Shown piece by piece: positions 48,201-59,388 of a stretch of DNA of 64,000 nt. The position numbers were made by a program, and so were the translations under genes. Source of the stretch: Oxytricha trifallax. Lineage: Eukaryota > Ciliophora > Spirotrichea > Sporadotrichida > Oxytrichidae. Each line of letters begins with the position of its first letter. Position 1 is the stretch's first letter. The notes under the pieces were generated by a model. The model had not been told where the DNA came from, searched no databases, and saw only the letters and a program-made list of their open reading frames with translations. The stretch lies in contig ARYC01000714.1 of assembly GCA_000711775.1 (NCBI GenBank), positions 85,386 through 149,385 on the forward strand, given 5' to 3'.

Positions 48201-51200
48201 TAGATCCTTCTGGATTACATTTTATATAAAGATATTGTATTGAATTATTAGTTCTAGATTTTGATATAAATATAAGAGAATAATTATGAATTATTTACAT
48301 ATAATAAAGATTACGCATATGTAAAAAATGCTCTTCAGGATGTAAAAATTGTGATTCTTAAATTAAATGCACATAATATAAATGTTTATAAAGTTTTTTT
48401 AATTTATTTAATGGAAATTTTTAATTGCTAACATTTTTTAAATAAAATATATTATCATATAAAAAAATTAATAGCAAATTTTTGAGTTTTCATTTATTTG
48501 CTTTACTAACAATTAATAAATGCTAAAGCTAGTACTTATTTAGTAATTAAAATAGGGAGGAACATTATAAGAGGAAAAATAAATTATAAAATTTTTATAA
48601 TTTTTATGTTTTTTTTTTAAAAAAATATTTGTAAAGACATTTTCGTTTTTTTCTAAATTATAAATGTTTAATTATTAAATTTTAATGTCACTATCAAAAA
48701 GATTGTAATTAAAAATACATATAATTTAAAATTTTTAATCATTAGCTATTAAATTAGCAAGAAATGATAATAAAATAGTCATATTTTAGAAATATTTAAG
48801 TAAAAATATACTTTATCGTTAACAATTTGTCAATATTAAATATTCTAGTTTTAAATTTAAAGTATGAGAGTAATCCTAAATTTTTTAATTATTTCCTTGA
48901 ATTATTCAAAATTTATTAGAAAGTTTTTAATACAAATCTAAAATATAAAAGAAAAATTTATTCCCATCTCTCATATTAAAATGATATTTTACAATTTTAT
49001 TGTATTAGGATTAGTGTTACATGGATTATTGCAATAATAAATAAAATATAAATTATTGTTTCTACTGAAACTTAATAATTTATAATAGTGTCCAAGTGGA
49101 TCAATGAATGATGGATTAGAAATTTCTTGTTTGAATTGTGCAGATTCAAATTGTATTGCTTGCACTACTAAAGAGTGTTATATATTCAATAATAAATTTT
49201 CACTTTTTACAAAACCTAAATTATTAAAACCCAGTTTACTTATAAAATAAAAAAATAAGTTAAGTGCTTACAATGTAAAAGTGGTACATTTTTAAGTAAT
49301 AAAAAGTGTGAAACAAGCTGCCCAGATGGGTTTTATGCTGATTCAACTTCTAGATCTTGTATGAAATGTCAAAGTGATTCAAAATAAAACAATATACTTA
49401 TTAAATAAAAGTATCTTTTTTTTTTAAAAAAAAAATGATACATTAAGCAATTAAATATCTAAATCTATAATTTATCTTGTAGAATTATAATAAATAATTT
49501 AGAATTTTGATATTCAATATAATCTCAAAAAAATTAATTCAATTTAAAACTTAGCCATCATTATTAATTTCATTTTATTATTTATGATTGTCTGAAATGT
49601 AGTGGTAATAACTATACATGTTCATCTTGTAGTGCTTAAACCTATCTCTTCGGAACTTCTTGTGTTAAGGAATGCCCCAAAAAATTGTACTTCCAAGATG
49701 AAGCAGCTAGAGAATGTAAATTATGTGATGTCAAATGCGAAATGTGCTCAAATAACAAAGATGACTGTGGTTAATGCTCTCAAGGTAACTATCTCTATTA
49801 AAGAATTTATAAACATTTAATATATTTTTTATAAGAAAATGCGACTCAATCTGCCCAGTATCATTCTATTTGTAAGAAGAAACTAGGATGTGTTATCCAT
49901 GCCATTCTTTATGTCAAGATTTAAATCTAAAACTTCTATTTATATTTAATATTGCTATGGCTCTCTTAGTACTTAATGTACAAAGTGTGCTACTGGATTT
50001 TTCTTAAAAGAGACAACTTGTCTCGATGCTTGTCCACAACCCTATTTCACAGATAGCGTCTTGTAAATTTGTGATCTTTGCAAATATTTCTGTGATGAGT
50101 GTACGAGCGGTTAAAATTGCTAAGTATGTTTACCTGGATATTAGCCTATTCCAAATAATTGCTCGGGCGAATATTACTTAAGAGGAAAAAGTGAGAAATA
50201 TCTTAGTCTTCCTTACAATATAGATCAACTTGGCCCAGGTGAAGATCCAAAGTAAATGACTGTTGAAATTTGGTTTAAGCCAGAAAATATCTACAGTATC
50301 AATCTCGAAGTTATTTTAAGTTTAGGACCTTATAAGTTAAGAAAAAGACAAAATGAGGCTTCCATTCATTTATCCTATCAAGGCTAATTTACATTTATTT
50401 ATAAATTTAACTTGTTTACTGTGATACAGCCACTTCTAATAAACCACTCTATTCTTAATTGTGGTATCATTTCGCTTGGTCAATGGATGAAAACTTTTTG
50501 AGTCTTAAATGCTATCTGAATGGTGAATCTATAGGTGTAGGTACAAGTCCAACTCAGATAATAACTTAAAACATTCTTAGACCTTCTGAAATTATAATTG
50601 GTGGAACTGCAAATCCAAAGGTTCCAGAGACAAGCTTTAGAGGTTACTTTAAAGAATTGAGAATTTGGAAAATATAGTAAAGCTAAATTAAAATTAAATG
50701 AATATACTAAAATAAAGTTTATTAAGATCTGCTTTTTAGATAAATTACTTAAAGAATAATAACTCTAAATATTGTTAGGAATATTTAGTATTTTCACTTT
50801 TTAATTTCAAATAGAGAAATTAATTATCTAAAATAGTTAAATTTATATTATAATTTTATTTTAGCAGCTATTTAATTTTAAAGTTAAGATGATGATTTAT
50901 TTTATAAATAAAAATCCATTTAATAAATCAGATTTAAGGAAATTAATTCAAAATTATCAAATAAATTAATGAAATATTAAGTTTATTGTTTAATGTAGAT
51001 GTTGCAAGTTGGGAAACGTTTATGTACGCTTACTGGAAGTTTGATGAAAAAAATGATGGAACTATCAAGTATTTCAAAGATATTTTATAAATTATTATTT
51101 TTCATAAAAAATAAAAATAGCTCCTATAAAGGCTTGTAAAATTTCGATCCAAAGACTGTTGATGCAACTTATACAGTTTAGAAAATTGTAGAAATGACTG

Positions 51201-54200
51201 AGATTGACTTGAAAGTATGTAAAGAGGGATTTTATCCAGTATATGTTGATGAAGGGTCTTACTATACTTGTTCTAAATGTAACACAGCTTGCAAGAATTG
51301 CAAAGGGCCTAACTCAAATGACTGTGTAGAGTGCACTGAACCTTATAAACTTATTTAGGCTGAATTTATTTGCAAAATAATTGAAAGTTGCCCTGAAGGT
51401 TAGTTCAAAGATTTAATTACTGGCTTGTGTGATACTTGTGATCCTGGGTGTAAAATTTTGAAATTTATTTGTAAATTTATTAAACATGCATAGAGTCTGG
51501 TAGCTTCTGTTAATAATGCAGAGCTAACTATTTCAGAGAATTTCAAGGAACAAGTTGCGTTGACACATGCCCTTTTGGAATGTATGGAGATTACTAAAAG
51601 CAAAATTGTTACTTTAACCCTTTGATAAGTTTTAATTTATTATGCCCCTAAAATTCGTATTAAATTTAATAAGTTATATCACTCCTCTAAATGGAACAGT
51701 GTATAGTTATGGTAAACTTAAATAAATTTTTATATTTCCTTCTTAAAATTTTATTCACAAGATTTTTTTCTCAATTTTACATTCATAGACTTAGAAAGCT
51801 AGTTTTCAGTATTGAACAATGAGCCAAATGATACTTATATTTATGGTTGGATCATTATGGATATGAGAAATTAAATTGATGTGTCCCAAGATATAGTAAA
51901 GACATTTTATCAAAAAGATCAAACGAAAGTACATTTAGATCAAAATATTATTAGAGCTAATAGAGACTATAATATTACTTTCTATGTTTAAGGAGATTAG
52001 TATTCTTCAATAAAGTTAGAAATAAGAAATGTGAAAAATCATACACTTTTAAATAGATTTTCTTACTACTAATCATATTTTTATATAACTAAGTTAAAGT
52101 ATTATAACAGCTTTTATTCTATTTAAATATTTAAGCTTCAATAGTATCACTTTTTAATTTGAATGGTATAAAAAAAAAATTGAGAGGAAGAGATTAAATT
52201 TAAATATTATAAATGATATATTTCAAAGAAAAAAATATTAAATTAGTTCCTTATCTACATGATTTATAAGCATTTAATTTACTGAATAATTTTTTTACAA
52301 AAAAACTTTTCAAAATATTTAATTTTGTTCAAAGTAAAGGCAATTTGCTTTTTAAATAATGTAGTTTTATTCATTAAATAATTATAATATCTAAAATTCA
52401 TTTTTATTAGCAATAACGTTACAATAGATTGTAAAAACCATATTAAAATTAAATAAAATTAATTTATTTTTTTAAAGTTTACTCGACATCAACTAATTAA
52501 ATTTATATTGGAAGTCCTCCTAAAAATGGTAGATGTAGAGTTTCACTGATCTTAAAAAATTTCTATAAGAGTTCTATTCCTAATTCTATATAAAATTGGT
52601 TAGATGAGGAACCTATTGAAAGATATGAATTTTCTTACTCGATAGATGGAGGAGATATTCATGAAGTGAAATTAAACATTATATTGCTATTTAAAAAAGT
52701 TTAGCAAGTTTATTAAATAATCAAAAAAAAATTTAATGCCAGTTGTCAAAAGATTTACTATAGGATATTTTCTAAAATAATTAAAATTAGTTGTTGATTT
52801 TTTTTCTGCAATTGGTACAATTTAACTTTGTATTAAGATATATTAATTTATCTAATCACTGTGAAATCATAAAATTATGATTTTATATTAAACTACACAA
52901 TTTAATAATGATAAAGTTTAATTTCACTATTTCTAAAGTCCAGCTAACCCAAAATTTTCATAGGATTTATAAAATATCATAAATTTATTCTTATATCGCT
53001 CTTTTATCAAATTAATGTTTTTATTTACGTTATTCTTGATGTATTCCATTATTTAAAATAAAAGACAGAGAAGAATTTCTTGGCATTTTAATGTTTTAAT
53101 GCAGTTTTTATCGAAAAATATATTATTTAAGATATATTAATCTACAATAATTATTTATAATCTTTTTTATTATAAGCTTTTATATTTTAATTAAAAAATA
53201 CATTCACATTAAATTGAGCGATTTAATTATTTATTTAAAATTATTGATATTTCCTTCAACAATCATCTTATTCTTTAATCCAATCAAATATAATGAATTT
53301 ATTTTCTGATATAGGGTGGTACCTCTCTCAGGCCCCCACAAATGTCAATGTGAAAATAAATTTAATAATAACTTTCACCAACCAAATTCAGGTCGAAAAT
53401 CAAGAATTTAATAACCAAAAATGTTAATCGAAACACTCTGAGGTAATATGGTTTGAAAAATATTATCATTTTATCATAAATACTAATATTAATGTTTGTT
53501 TTTATTAATATTTTTATTTGAACACTCTCCAAAAAGTTTTTATGTTTTAACTCATTATATTTTCATCCTGAAACTTGGAATCAATTTATGTTCACTTTCA
53601 GATCAACAAATAAATAGAATTATATAATTATAATATGTATAATCAATTAATTTTTGAATGAAATAGATGCTTTTGTTGATCTGAAAGTGAACATAAATTG
53701 ATTCCAAGTTTCAGGATGAAAATATAATGAGTTAAAACATAAAAACTTTTTGGAGAGTGTTCAAATAAAAATATTAATAAAAACAAACATTAATATTAGT
53801 ATTTATGATAAAATGATAATATTTTTCAAACCATATTACCTCAGAGTGTTTCGATTAACATTTTTGGTTATTAAATTCTTGATTTTCGACCTGAATTTGG
53901 TTGGTGAAAGTTATTATTAAATTTATTTTCACATTGACATTTGTGGGGGCGTGAGAGAGGTACCACCCCTGATATAATTTACGATAAAAGGAATTTTATT
54001 TAAACTTTATTAACTTTAATAAATGAATATAAAATTCAAAGCTACCAATCAATAAAATTACTTAAAAATAAATTATATATATTAATATTAATATATAAAT
54101 GCCAGAGGTTTTTCCAATTAAGTTCTAAATACTATAAGTTTGGAAAAGCGTTCATCTGCTGATTCTTCTAAAGATTTAGAAGATCTACAATTGACTGCTT

Positions 54201-57200
54201 CACTCTCTGAAATTCAAGTTCTCCAAAAGATTCATCTTAATATAAATAAAAATATTGTGTAAAAAAATAACATTAGTTAAAGATATGTAAATTACTAAAG
54301 ATATTGATATCTTCAAGATTATAAATGAGTGAGTCAACCTATTAAATTATACTTTCAATCATCACTTTTAAAGTACAATAAAATATATTAATAAATATAA
54401 TTCAATAGTGGAAAGATAAGCCATAGACTTAAGATGATTTGAGCTCTTTCATGATAATTCTTTCAAACATGCTAGAGTTTTTAGAATACGAACTTATAAA
54501 AATAATGTCAATAACTATTGGAACTATGACTCACATATAGTAATCGATATTTAGGAGCACATCTAATCTACCATATCCTTGTTTGACAGAATAAGAGAAA
54601 ACTCGCTTAAGCAGCTATTGGTAAACAAATAATAATCACATTAAATTAGTCTTGTAACATTTGTTATATTCCACCAATATCTATAAAAATATAAATGAAA
54701 ATATTAAGGCCAATTAATATTATATGGTGACTACTTACCAGCAATTTATTACAAGGATGGTAACATATAAGCAAATGCTTTTGTCCTAAGAATTTTTAAT
54801 GACAACTTCACAAAGAAGAATCTGAGGACATTCATTAAACTATCGCCCTCTAATTTCTTAGGAGCTTCATTTGATCTTGAGTAGTAATTTGCGATTGAAG
54901 TTATTGAGTATGCCGTAAACCCCTATCAATTTTAAAATGTACAATACATTTCGAATAATGTGTTCTCAGTTAAAATATACAACTCCTCTACCTTTGATGA
55001 AGTCAATATTAGCAATATAAATTATTGATTTAAGATTTTCTTATTAAATATTTATTTAAGAGACTTTTTTTAGATAATTAAATTTAATCAATAGCATTTT
55101 TAAGTAAAATGAGATTTTTAATGAATTCAATTATTGATAAAATTTTTTGATATACTATTATTCTGTGATACTTCAAATGATTGAAGACATATTATATTTA
55201 CTTTTTTTACTAAGAGTTTTATATTGAATTAGTATGAAATTTATATAAAAATTGAAAAAATGAATGAATTGAGCTATAATATTATTAAATTAAATAAAAG
55301 CAAATTAATAATAGAGATGATAAAAATAATTATTTAAACTTTCCAAATCGATTATTGTTATGTAATGAAACTTTATTTATCATAAGAAAATATTTTAGAT
55401 ATAATTTTAAATTTAAAGAATTATTAATTTCAAAGGAATACAATAGTTTAAGTCCTTACAAAGACGCTCTCTTTATACAAAATAATTTAGTCTGTCAATT
55501 GCTGAAAAATAAAAAATATTAATGCTTCTTTAATGGAATAGATAAAACACACATCAAATTTCATAGAAATAATTTATAACTCCTCCTTAAAAACTTATCT
55601 TATAAAAGATGAGAGTCTTCCTAATAAATATGATAAACTTTAATTTCTAAATAGCTAAGTATTTCTTCAAATTTATATAACTGGTTAATTTTTACTTTGA
55701 TAATCTAGAAGAAATTATGCAGCATAATTAATTGTATTTAATTTAATTAAAATAAGACCCCTAAACCCATTGATTTGATCTTTAAGCCAGGCACTTATGT
55801 AGTGTTGATGTTCTGGTTCATGTACATCTCAAGTTTGGTATACTATTCTGGGAGAGACAGAAGAATACGAGGGAAGATGACTAAGAAGTAAATCAGAGAA
55901 GACTTGGCGGAGATCAAAGACAAAAGGATTCAGCAAGTTCAAGAAGTAATGCAAGACTTGCTGCTAAGAGATGCCATGAATGAACTTAAATTATGCATAA
56001 TATTTTTTTAATGTATTTTTATTATTTAGGAACGACAGTCCATTAATAGAATATTCTTGATGATACATTAAAGATGAAATTATAATTTATTGTTCTTAAA
56101 ATACGAGAAGAATTGTAGCTCAAAATCATAGAAGAATCTCAGCCAACACTCAATTATGTTTCTCTTCGATAAGAATACCCATCCATTCGAGATACCCCTC
56201 CCCATACCCCCTACCCCACCTAACCATTTATAATAAATAATATAGTAATTTATAAAATCTTTTATAAATGAGAATTTTATAAATTAATCATTATTATTAA
56301 TTTAAATATAATTAAAATTATTAAGGTTTAATTATAAATAAAATAATTATTCAATCAATAAAATTATAAAATTCTCATTTATAAAAGATTTTACAAATTA
56401 TATTTTTTTATTATAAAATAGGTTGGGGGTGGGGAGGGGGTATGAGGAGGGGTATCTCGGTTAAGGGTGGGGAGGGGGTGTAGAGGGGTATCTCGGTTAG
56501 AACAAATAATAAATACATAGTTTTTATTAATGACACAGACTTAAGACTAAATCTTTCCCATTAAAATTGTTTGAATTAATTTGTATTACAAATGAATTCT
56601 TTGTAAAACTATAAAATTATATATTTTGTAAGTATAGGAACATTTTCAGAGCGAGCTAATCGATTTAAAATTAATGCAGTAAAAATAGTTAAAGTTTTTA
56701 AAGAATAAATAAAAGGCATAATTCATTTTAGAACAACAAAATGGAGTTCTTCAATAAAAATTTAAAGTTATATTTATGAATTACACTCTTAATTAAATCA
56801 AGTAAAATTGTTCAAAAGCATTTATAATCCTTTAAAATGTAAGAGTTATAATAAAAAATAATTCTAAATTATATTTTAATTAAATATGTTTGTATGTTGA
56901 ATATAAAACAAATACTATCTTAATTAGTTTTTCATTATTTTTTTTGAATACTAGATTCCATTTATTTATATTAAATTACGTTAATCAAACTTTATATAAA
57001 TATATTTACAATTAAGTTAATGCAATAAATTGTAATATATTTGAATTATATCATGATACCCATATTATTCACAATAGATTTAAATTTTTAATTAGCTTTC
57101 CAACCACAGCATATCCCTAACAGTATAACATTCATAATCTAAGATTACAAATATTAGAGTTTTTTATTACCTTAATAAGTTTCAGATACGCTATAGGCTA

Positions 57201-57690
57201 CTTTATTTTCAATATAATGTAATCACATCATGACATGATAAAAACATATAATCAAATAATTTGAGTGTTTAATGAAAATTTCTAGTATTTAAGTTAATTT
57301 TTGATTTACTTGTATATACATTTGCTTTTGCAGGGCTTTAACTTTTATTATCTTTGCTTGCTAATAAAGTTCCTTGTCTATACTAAATAAAAACCCCAAT
57401 ATTTACTTTATATAAGTTTATATTATTTATGATTTACAAGTCGATTTTTATAAAATTATCTTATATTTTATTTAAAATAAATTTTACTATAATTTATCAT
57501 GAAAAAATTCAATCTTAGTTTGTCTTTAAAAATATTCAAATTAAATTGTATTCAGTTAACGATACTAATTTAAGTATTTAAACCTTTACTTTGATATTAT
57601 AATATTAATAATATAATTTGTATATGTGTTAAAGTAAATTATATGTTTTAAATGTGGGCATTTTTCGAAAAAGTCAGATACATCAAAAAT
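36280..57690 (+). CDS. Giant receptor copy 2 (paralogue of copy 1), probably decaying
   Basis: Blocks in the same order as copy 1: N-terminal pieces APVNKRALFVKFIYQ (36293-36350) and SPLDFIQNDYGFYTYWFR (36430-36495); a spliced-looking exon PTEYGEVNEQEVKQF (37710-37802); SERVWWDEAESALNLC (47230-47300); Cys-rich units (47890-50170); LamG-like domain (50180-51060); more Cys units (51210-51600); REJ-like (52495-52680); VIEYAVNPYQFQNVQ (54900-55020); helix MYISSLVYYSGRDRR (55820-55860). The multi-helix block present in copies 1 and 3 was not found between 56020 and 57290; only FTFGFAG-like FAFAGL (57320) and WAFFEKV (57650) remain. With large insertions and this missing block it may be a pseudogene or use MDSs located elsewhere. 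Confidence 0.6.
36617..37039. mobile_element. Palindromic element, family P1 copy B (423 bp)
   Basis: Near-perfect inverted arms from AATATTGTAGGAATACATT to its complement, with a ~33 bp loop (GAGGGTATAATTTATTG..). Core CGGTACTATTTTATCGCATC then CCTGGAGTGAG. The loop is the same as in copy C, while arm positions such as ATCCCTGGAGTGAG differ from C on both sides. Confidence 0.9.
37859..38027 (-). mobile_element. 169 bp tRNA-like (SINE-type) element with 15 bp inverted ends
   Basis: GC-rich against an AT-rich background. Ends are GTCAGAGCCAGGTCG (37859-37873) and its exact complement (38013-38027). Read on the minus strand, 5' GTCAGAGCC leads to an A-box-like CAGGTGGGTGGC, then GGTTCGAGCCC (37973-37963), a near-perfect RNA polymerase III B box, about 55-65 nt from the 5' end as in a tRNA. 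The acceptor and T stems are imperfect, so it is not a functional tRNA. Confidence 0.65.
39245..39666. mobile_element. Palindromic element, family P1 copy C (about 422 bp)
   Basis: Arms from ATTGTAGAAATACATTTG to its near-complement; same core and loop as copy B. Diagnostic bases ATCTATGGAGCGAG occur in both arms, and arms differ from each other at only a few sites (for example CGGTACT against CGGGACT). Confidence 0.88.
40206..41255 (+). CDS. TBE transposase (IS630/Tc1-type DDE), intact, 349 aa
   Basis: ATG 40206 to TGA 41253-41255 uninterrupted with TAA/TAG as Gln. N-terminal helix-turn-helix-like region (SIARLLHKSPATVRSHC style), then the DDE catalytic domain: IHADEAVFTFN near 40710 (first Asp), ILFVDNLSVHK near 40950 (second Asp), and PYSPQFNGIELYWG near 41045 (third acidic residue, Glu). 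Spacing and motifs match the IS630-Tc1-mariner superfamily. In Oxytricha, TBE transposases are known to take part in germline genome rearrangement. All catalytic residues are present, so it could be active. It runs toward the convergent 22-kDa-type ORF. Confidence 0.93.
41265..42849 (-). pseudogene. TBE 22-kDa-type ORF, interrupted by a foldback insertion
   Basis: Start near ATG 42849 (MNDAMMRIQSQDL). The frame runs through DLYIYLVYQGKC and PERNFFFGVLATLK to EVKVEF at about 42440, then enters the inverted repeat. If 41644-42435 (792 bp) is removed, the frame continues FYLIQEAHKKRYSISPEEKDK to about 41400. A 2 bp loss relative to the other two TBE copies (near 41325) shifts the last ~20 codons, ending at TGA near 41265. 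Function of this TBE protein is not established. The copy is non-functional unless the insertion is excised. Confidence 0.75.
41637..42442. mobile_element. 806 bp foldback element nested in the TBE
   Basis: Inverted arms of about 350 bp (41637-41990 and 42090-42442) around a ~100 bp AT-rich loop, ending GGTAGAATTTTTCG and complement. Removing the interior leaves GGTAGAATTCTACC and restores the 22-kDa-type ORF. Each arm, read from the centre outward, encodes the same peptide (IEDMVLKSRSGQ.. then NKRGISCRNQKKARK and DDDYGDEEEF), basic then acidic, with only a few differences between arms. Confidence 0.85.
43330..44743 (+). pseudogene. TBE zinc-finger/protein-kinase ORF (57-kDa type), frameshifted
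   Basis: An initiating segment MSANLLRRAALLGSS (43327 on) shifts within ~20 codons to the frame of two C2H2 fingers: YQCKECNKVF..KRHLRDIH (43580-43650) and CEFCEKPYSHTRDLKVH (43705-43760). Another frame change near 43930-43990 leads to the kinase half: VHRDLKSENIMMNF near 44330 (catalytic loop with HRD), YMIDFNRAQR near 44390 (DFG changed to DFN), GTPGYFPE near 44445 and WDIWALAVIIIE. Stop TGA 44741-44743. The fusion of finger and kinase is the known TBE arrangement. Two or more shifts suggest this ORF is dead in this copy, unless small deletions are repaired by programmed excision. Confidence 0.75.
44930..47217. other. AT-rich non-coding gap in receptor copy 2
   Basis: About 2.3 kb with no coding block, RNA gene or repeat that I can recognise. 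Confidence 0.45.
47890..51600 (+). CDS. Copy 2: Cys-rich units and LamG-like domain
   Basis: Cys units include KCIPSDCPRGQYFD (47900), CSSGCKNCDSQIKC (48325), CLNCADSNCIACTTKEC (49130), CLQCKSGTFLSNKKC (49265), CLKCSGNNYTCSSC (49590), CDVKCEMCSNNKDDC (49725), CTKCATGFFLKETTC (49985) and CKYFCDECTSGQNCQVC (50085). The LamG-like part has MTVEIWFKPEN (50260), WYHFAWSMDENF (50462), LKCYLNGESIG (50508), and GYFKELRIWK (50640). After an interruption (about 50685-50995) MYAYWKFDEKNDG (51022) and KVCKEGFYPVYVDEG (51215) follow, matching copy 1 block by block. Confidence 0.75.
53313..53969. mobile_element. 657 bp palindromic element
   Basis: Arms of about 300 bp from AGGGTGGTACCTCTCTCAGG to its near-complement, virtually perfect inverted repeats, with a ~70 bp loop near 53610-53670. 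CTGATAT flanks both ends (53306-53312 and 53970-53976), a 7 bp target duplication. It lies between the REJ-like and GPS-proximal blocks of receptor copy 2. No coding. Not obviously related to the other palindromes except for the GGTACC near each tip. Confidence 0.9.
54090..55990 (+). CDS. Copy 2: GPS-proximal region and first transmembrane helix
   Basis: TISLEKRSSADSSKDLEDLQ (54130) corresponds to copy 1 TTITLEKKSSSDASYDLEKL (27245). Then YKDGNIQANAFVLRIFND (54750), LRTFIKLSPSNFLGASF (54822), AIEVIEYAVNPYQFQNVQ (54892) and VKIYNSSTFDEVNISNI (54970), and after gaps MFWFMYISSLVYYSGRDRR (55810) with TKKQIREDLAEIKDK (55880). Blocks at 54470-55990 are duplicated at 59390-61870. Confidence 0.75.
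56188..56499. mobile_element. C/G-rich-ended palindromic element (about 310 bp)
   Basis: CGAGATACCCCTCCCC.. (56188) pairs with ..GGAGGGGTATCTCG (to 56459) across an AT-rich interior that is itself inverted (ATGAGAATTTTATAA with its complement). The right side carries an additional copy of the G-rich unit (GGTGGGGAGGGGGTG..GGGGTATCTCGG, 56460-56499). The unit resembles the tandem end units of the 10117-11149 element. Confidence 0.75.
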
Positions 57691-59388
57691 TAATTTTGCA
57701 AGAAAAGAATTGAATATGAATAATTAGAATAAACATATTATATATTAAATTTAAGGATTTTAGTAGTTTTTTTATTTAAAATATTATTTCAAAGTTTATT
57801 CAGAATTTGAATTAGTTTTCACATCTTAAATTAATTTAACATAAAATAATTTTCCCTATTTTTTCTCATTTTATTTGAAATTTGAATTTTTAAAGAAATC
57901 AAACCTAATTTAATTTAATTTTGAAGTATTTGACATAGAATTTAAAGTAAAAATTAATTAGAAATTATTTGTTAAAAGATTTTAAATAGATTTAAAGCAA
58001 GAATCATTTTTCAGTCATCCTTATTAAATCTATAATAGGCATGCCAATTAAAAATGGAAGTTTTTAAAGCAATTAATATATAAATATTAAAGGAATTTTA
58101 AAAGGAGGCACCCCTTCTTCTAAAAGGTTTAGCCTCCGTAAAAAATACATTCATACATACTATATTATTAAAATATTTAGAAAGACTAACCTAAATGTTT
58201 TAGGATCTCTAAATTGTAATCGGCACGGCAAGAATAGGATGTATCTTACTTTTCTGGTTACTCTACTAATCCATATAAAAATAAAAAAAATAAAATATAT
58301 ATTTTTGTTATTTCTTAGTTATTTTATTTTAGCAATAAATCATTTGATTTATATATAAAAATTTGAAAGGATGATTTATAATTATAAACCTTCTGTTAAC
58401 TTATATTTGAGATTATTTCATTTATTGAATTTTATCAATTTTATTTATAATTTAAAAATATTTACATGTATTTCATCTTTTAATATGGAGAATTATTATG
58501 GCTGGAATTTTTATTTTTAAAAAAAATGAAATATTTAGCAATTCCTAAATTTTAAAATGATCTCTTTAATAAATACCACAAATTATTTCTCATATTTCTT
58601 TATAATATCAACTATTGTTTCAATATTTTAAATATAAATTCTCATTTTAATTTATACATTATATTTTTAATTTTTAATAAAATTTAAATATATACAACTA
58701 ATCATTTTATTTTAATTGTTTATTTGTATTGATTAGTAATGTTAATTAATTTATTCAATAAATTTAAATAAAGATTGAAAAAAGTTTCAGACATCGCATC
58801 AATATTTAATAGCATGTAAAATTTATAATATTTTTAATTTAAAATGAATATCTTAAATTAGGTACAATATACTTTATTTTAAAGTCCAACAGAAAATAAA
58901 GAATAATAAAAAAGGAAATTAACTTTATTGAGTTTGGGAATTTTATCTTTGATTAAAAACTTATTCATATTTCAAATTATTGCCAATTTTAATTTTAACA
59001 TTTTCAATAAATGAATATGTAAAATTGAGATTACAAAATTAGCTGTAATAAATATACAAACAATTATATTTTTTCTAAAAATTGAAAGATTTAATGTGTT
59101 TTTAAATCTAAAGACTAAGTTTGCTGAATATAAAGAAATTTGTTAATAAAATTATAATCATATATAATATCATTTCATGAAGTATTTATGTTTATATTTA
59201 TTTACAGCTATTTTTTTTCTTTTTTAATACTATAAAATCAATACTAAAAATTAAAAAAATTGACCACTAAAAATTATTAACAATAAATATATATATTTTT
59301 AATTATATATCTATAAATGTAATATATTTATACATTTTTGTTTATGGAAGAGGAATAATTCTTTTATTTTGTGTATTGTAATTCAAAT
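57691..59388. other. AT-rich spacer between receptor copies 2 and 3
   Basis: No coding block. A GC-richer hairpin, GGAGGC..GCCTCC at 58105-58137, stands out at about 58.1 kb; its role is unknown. Confidence 0.45.
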
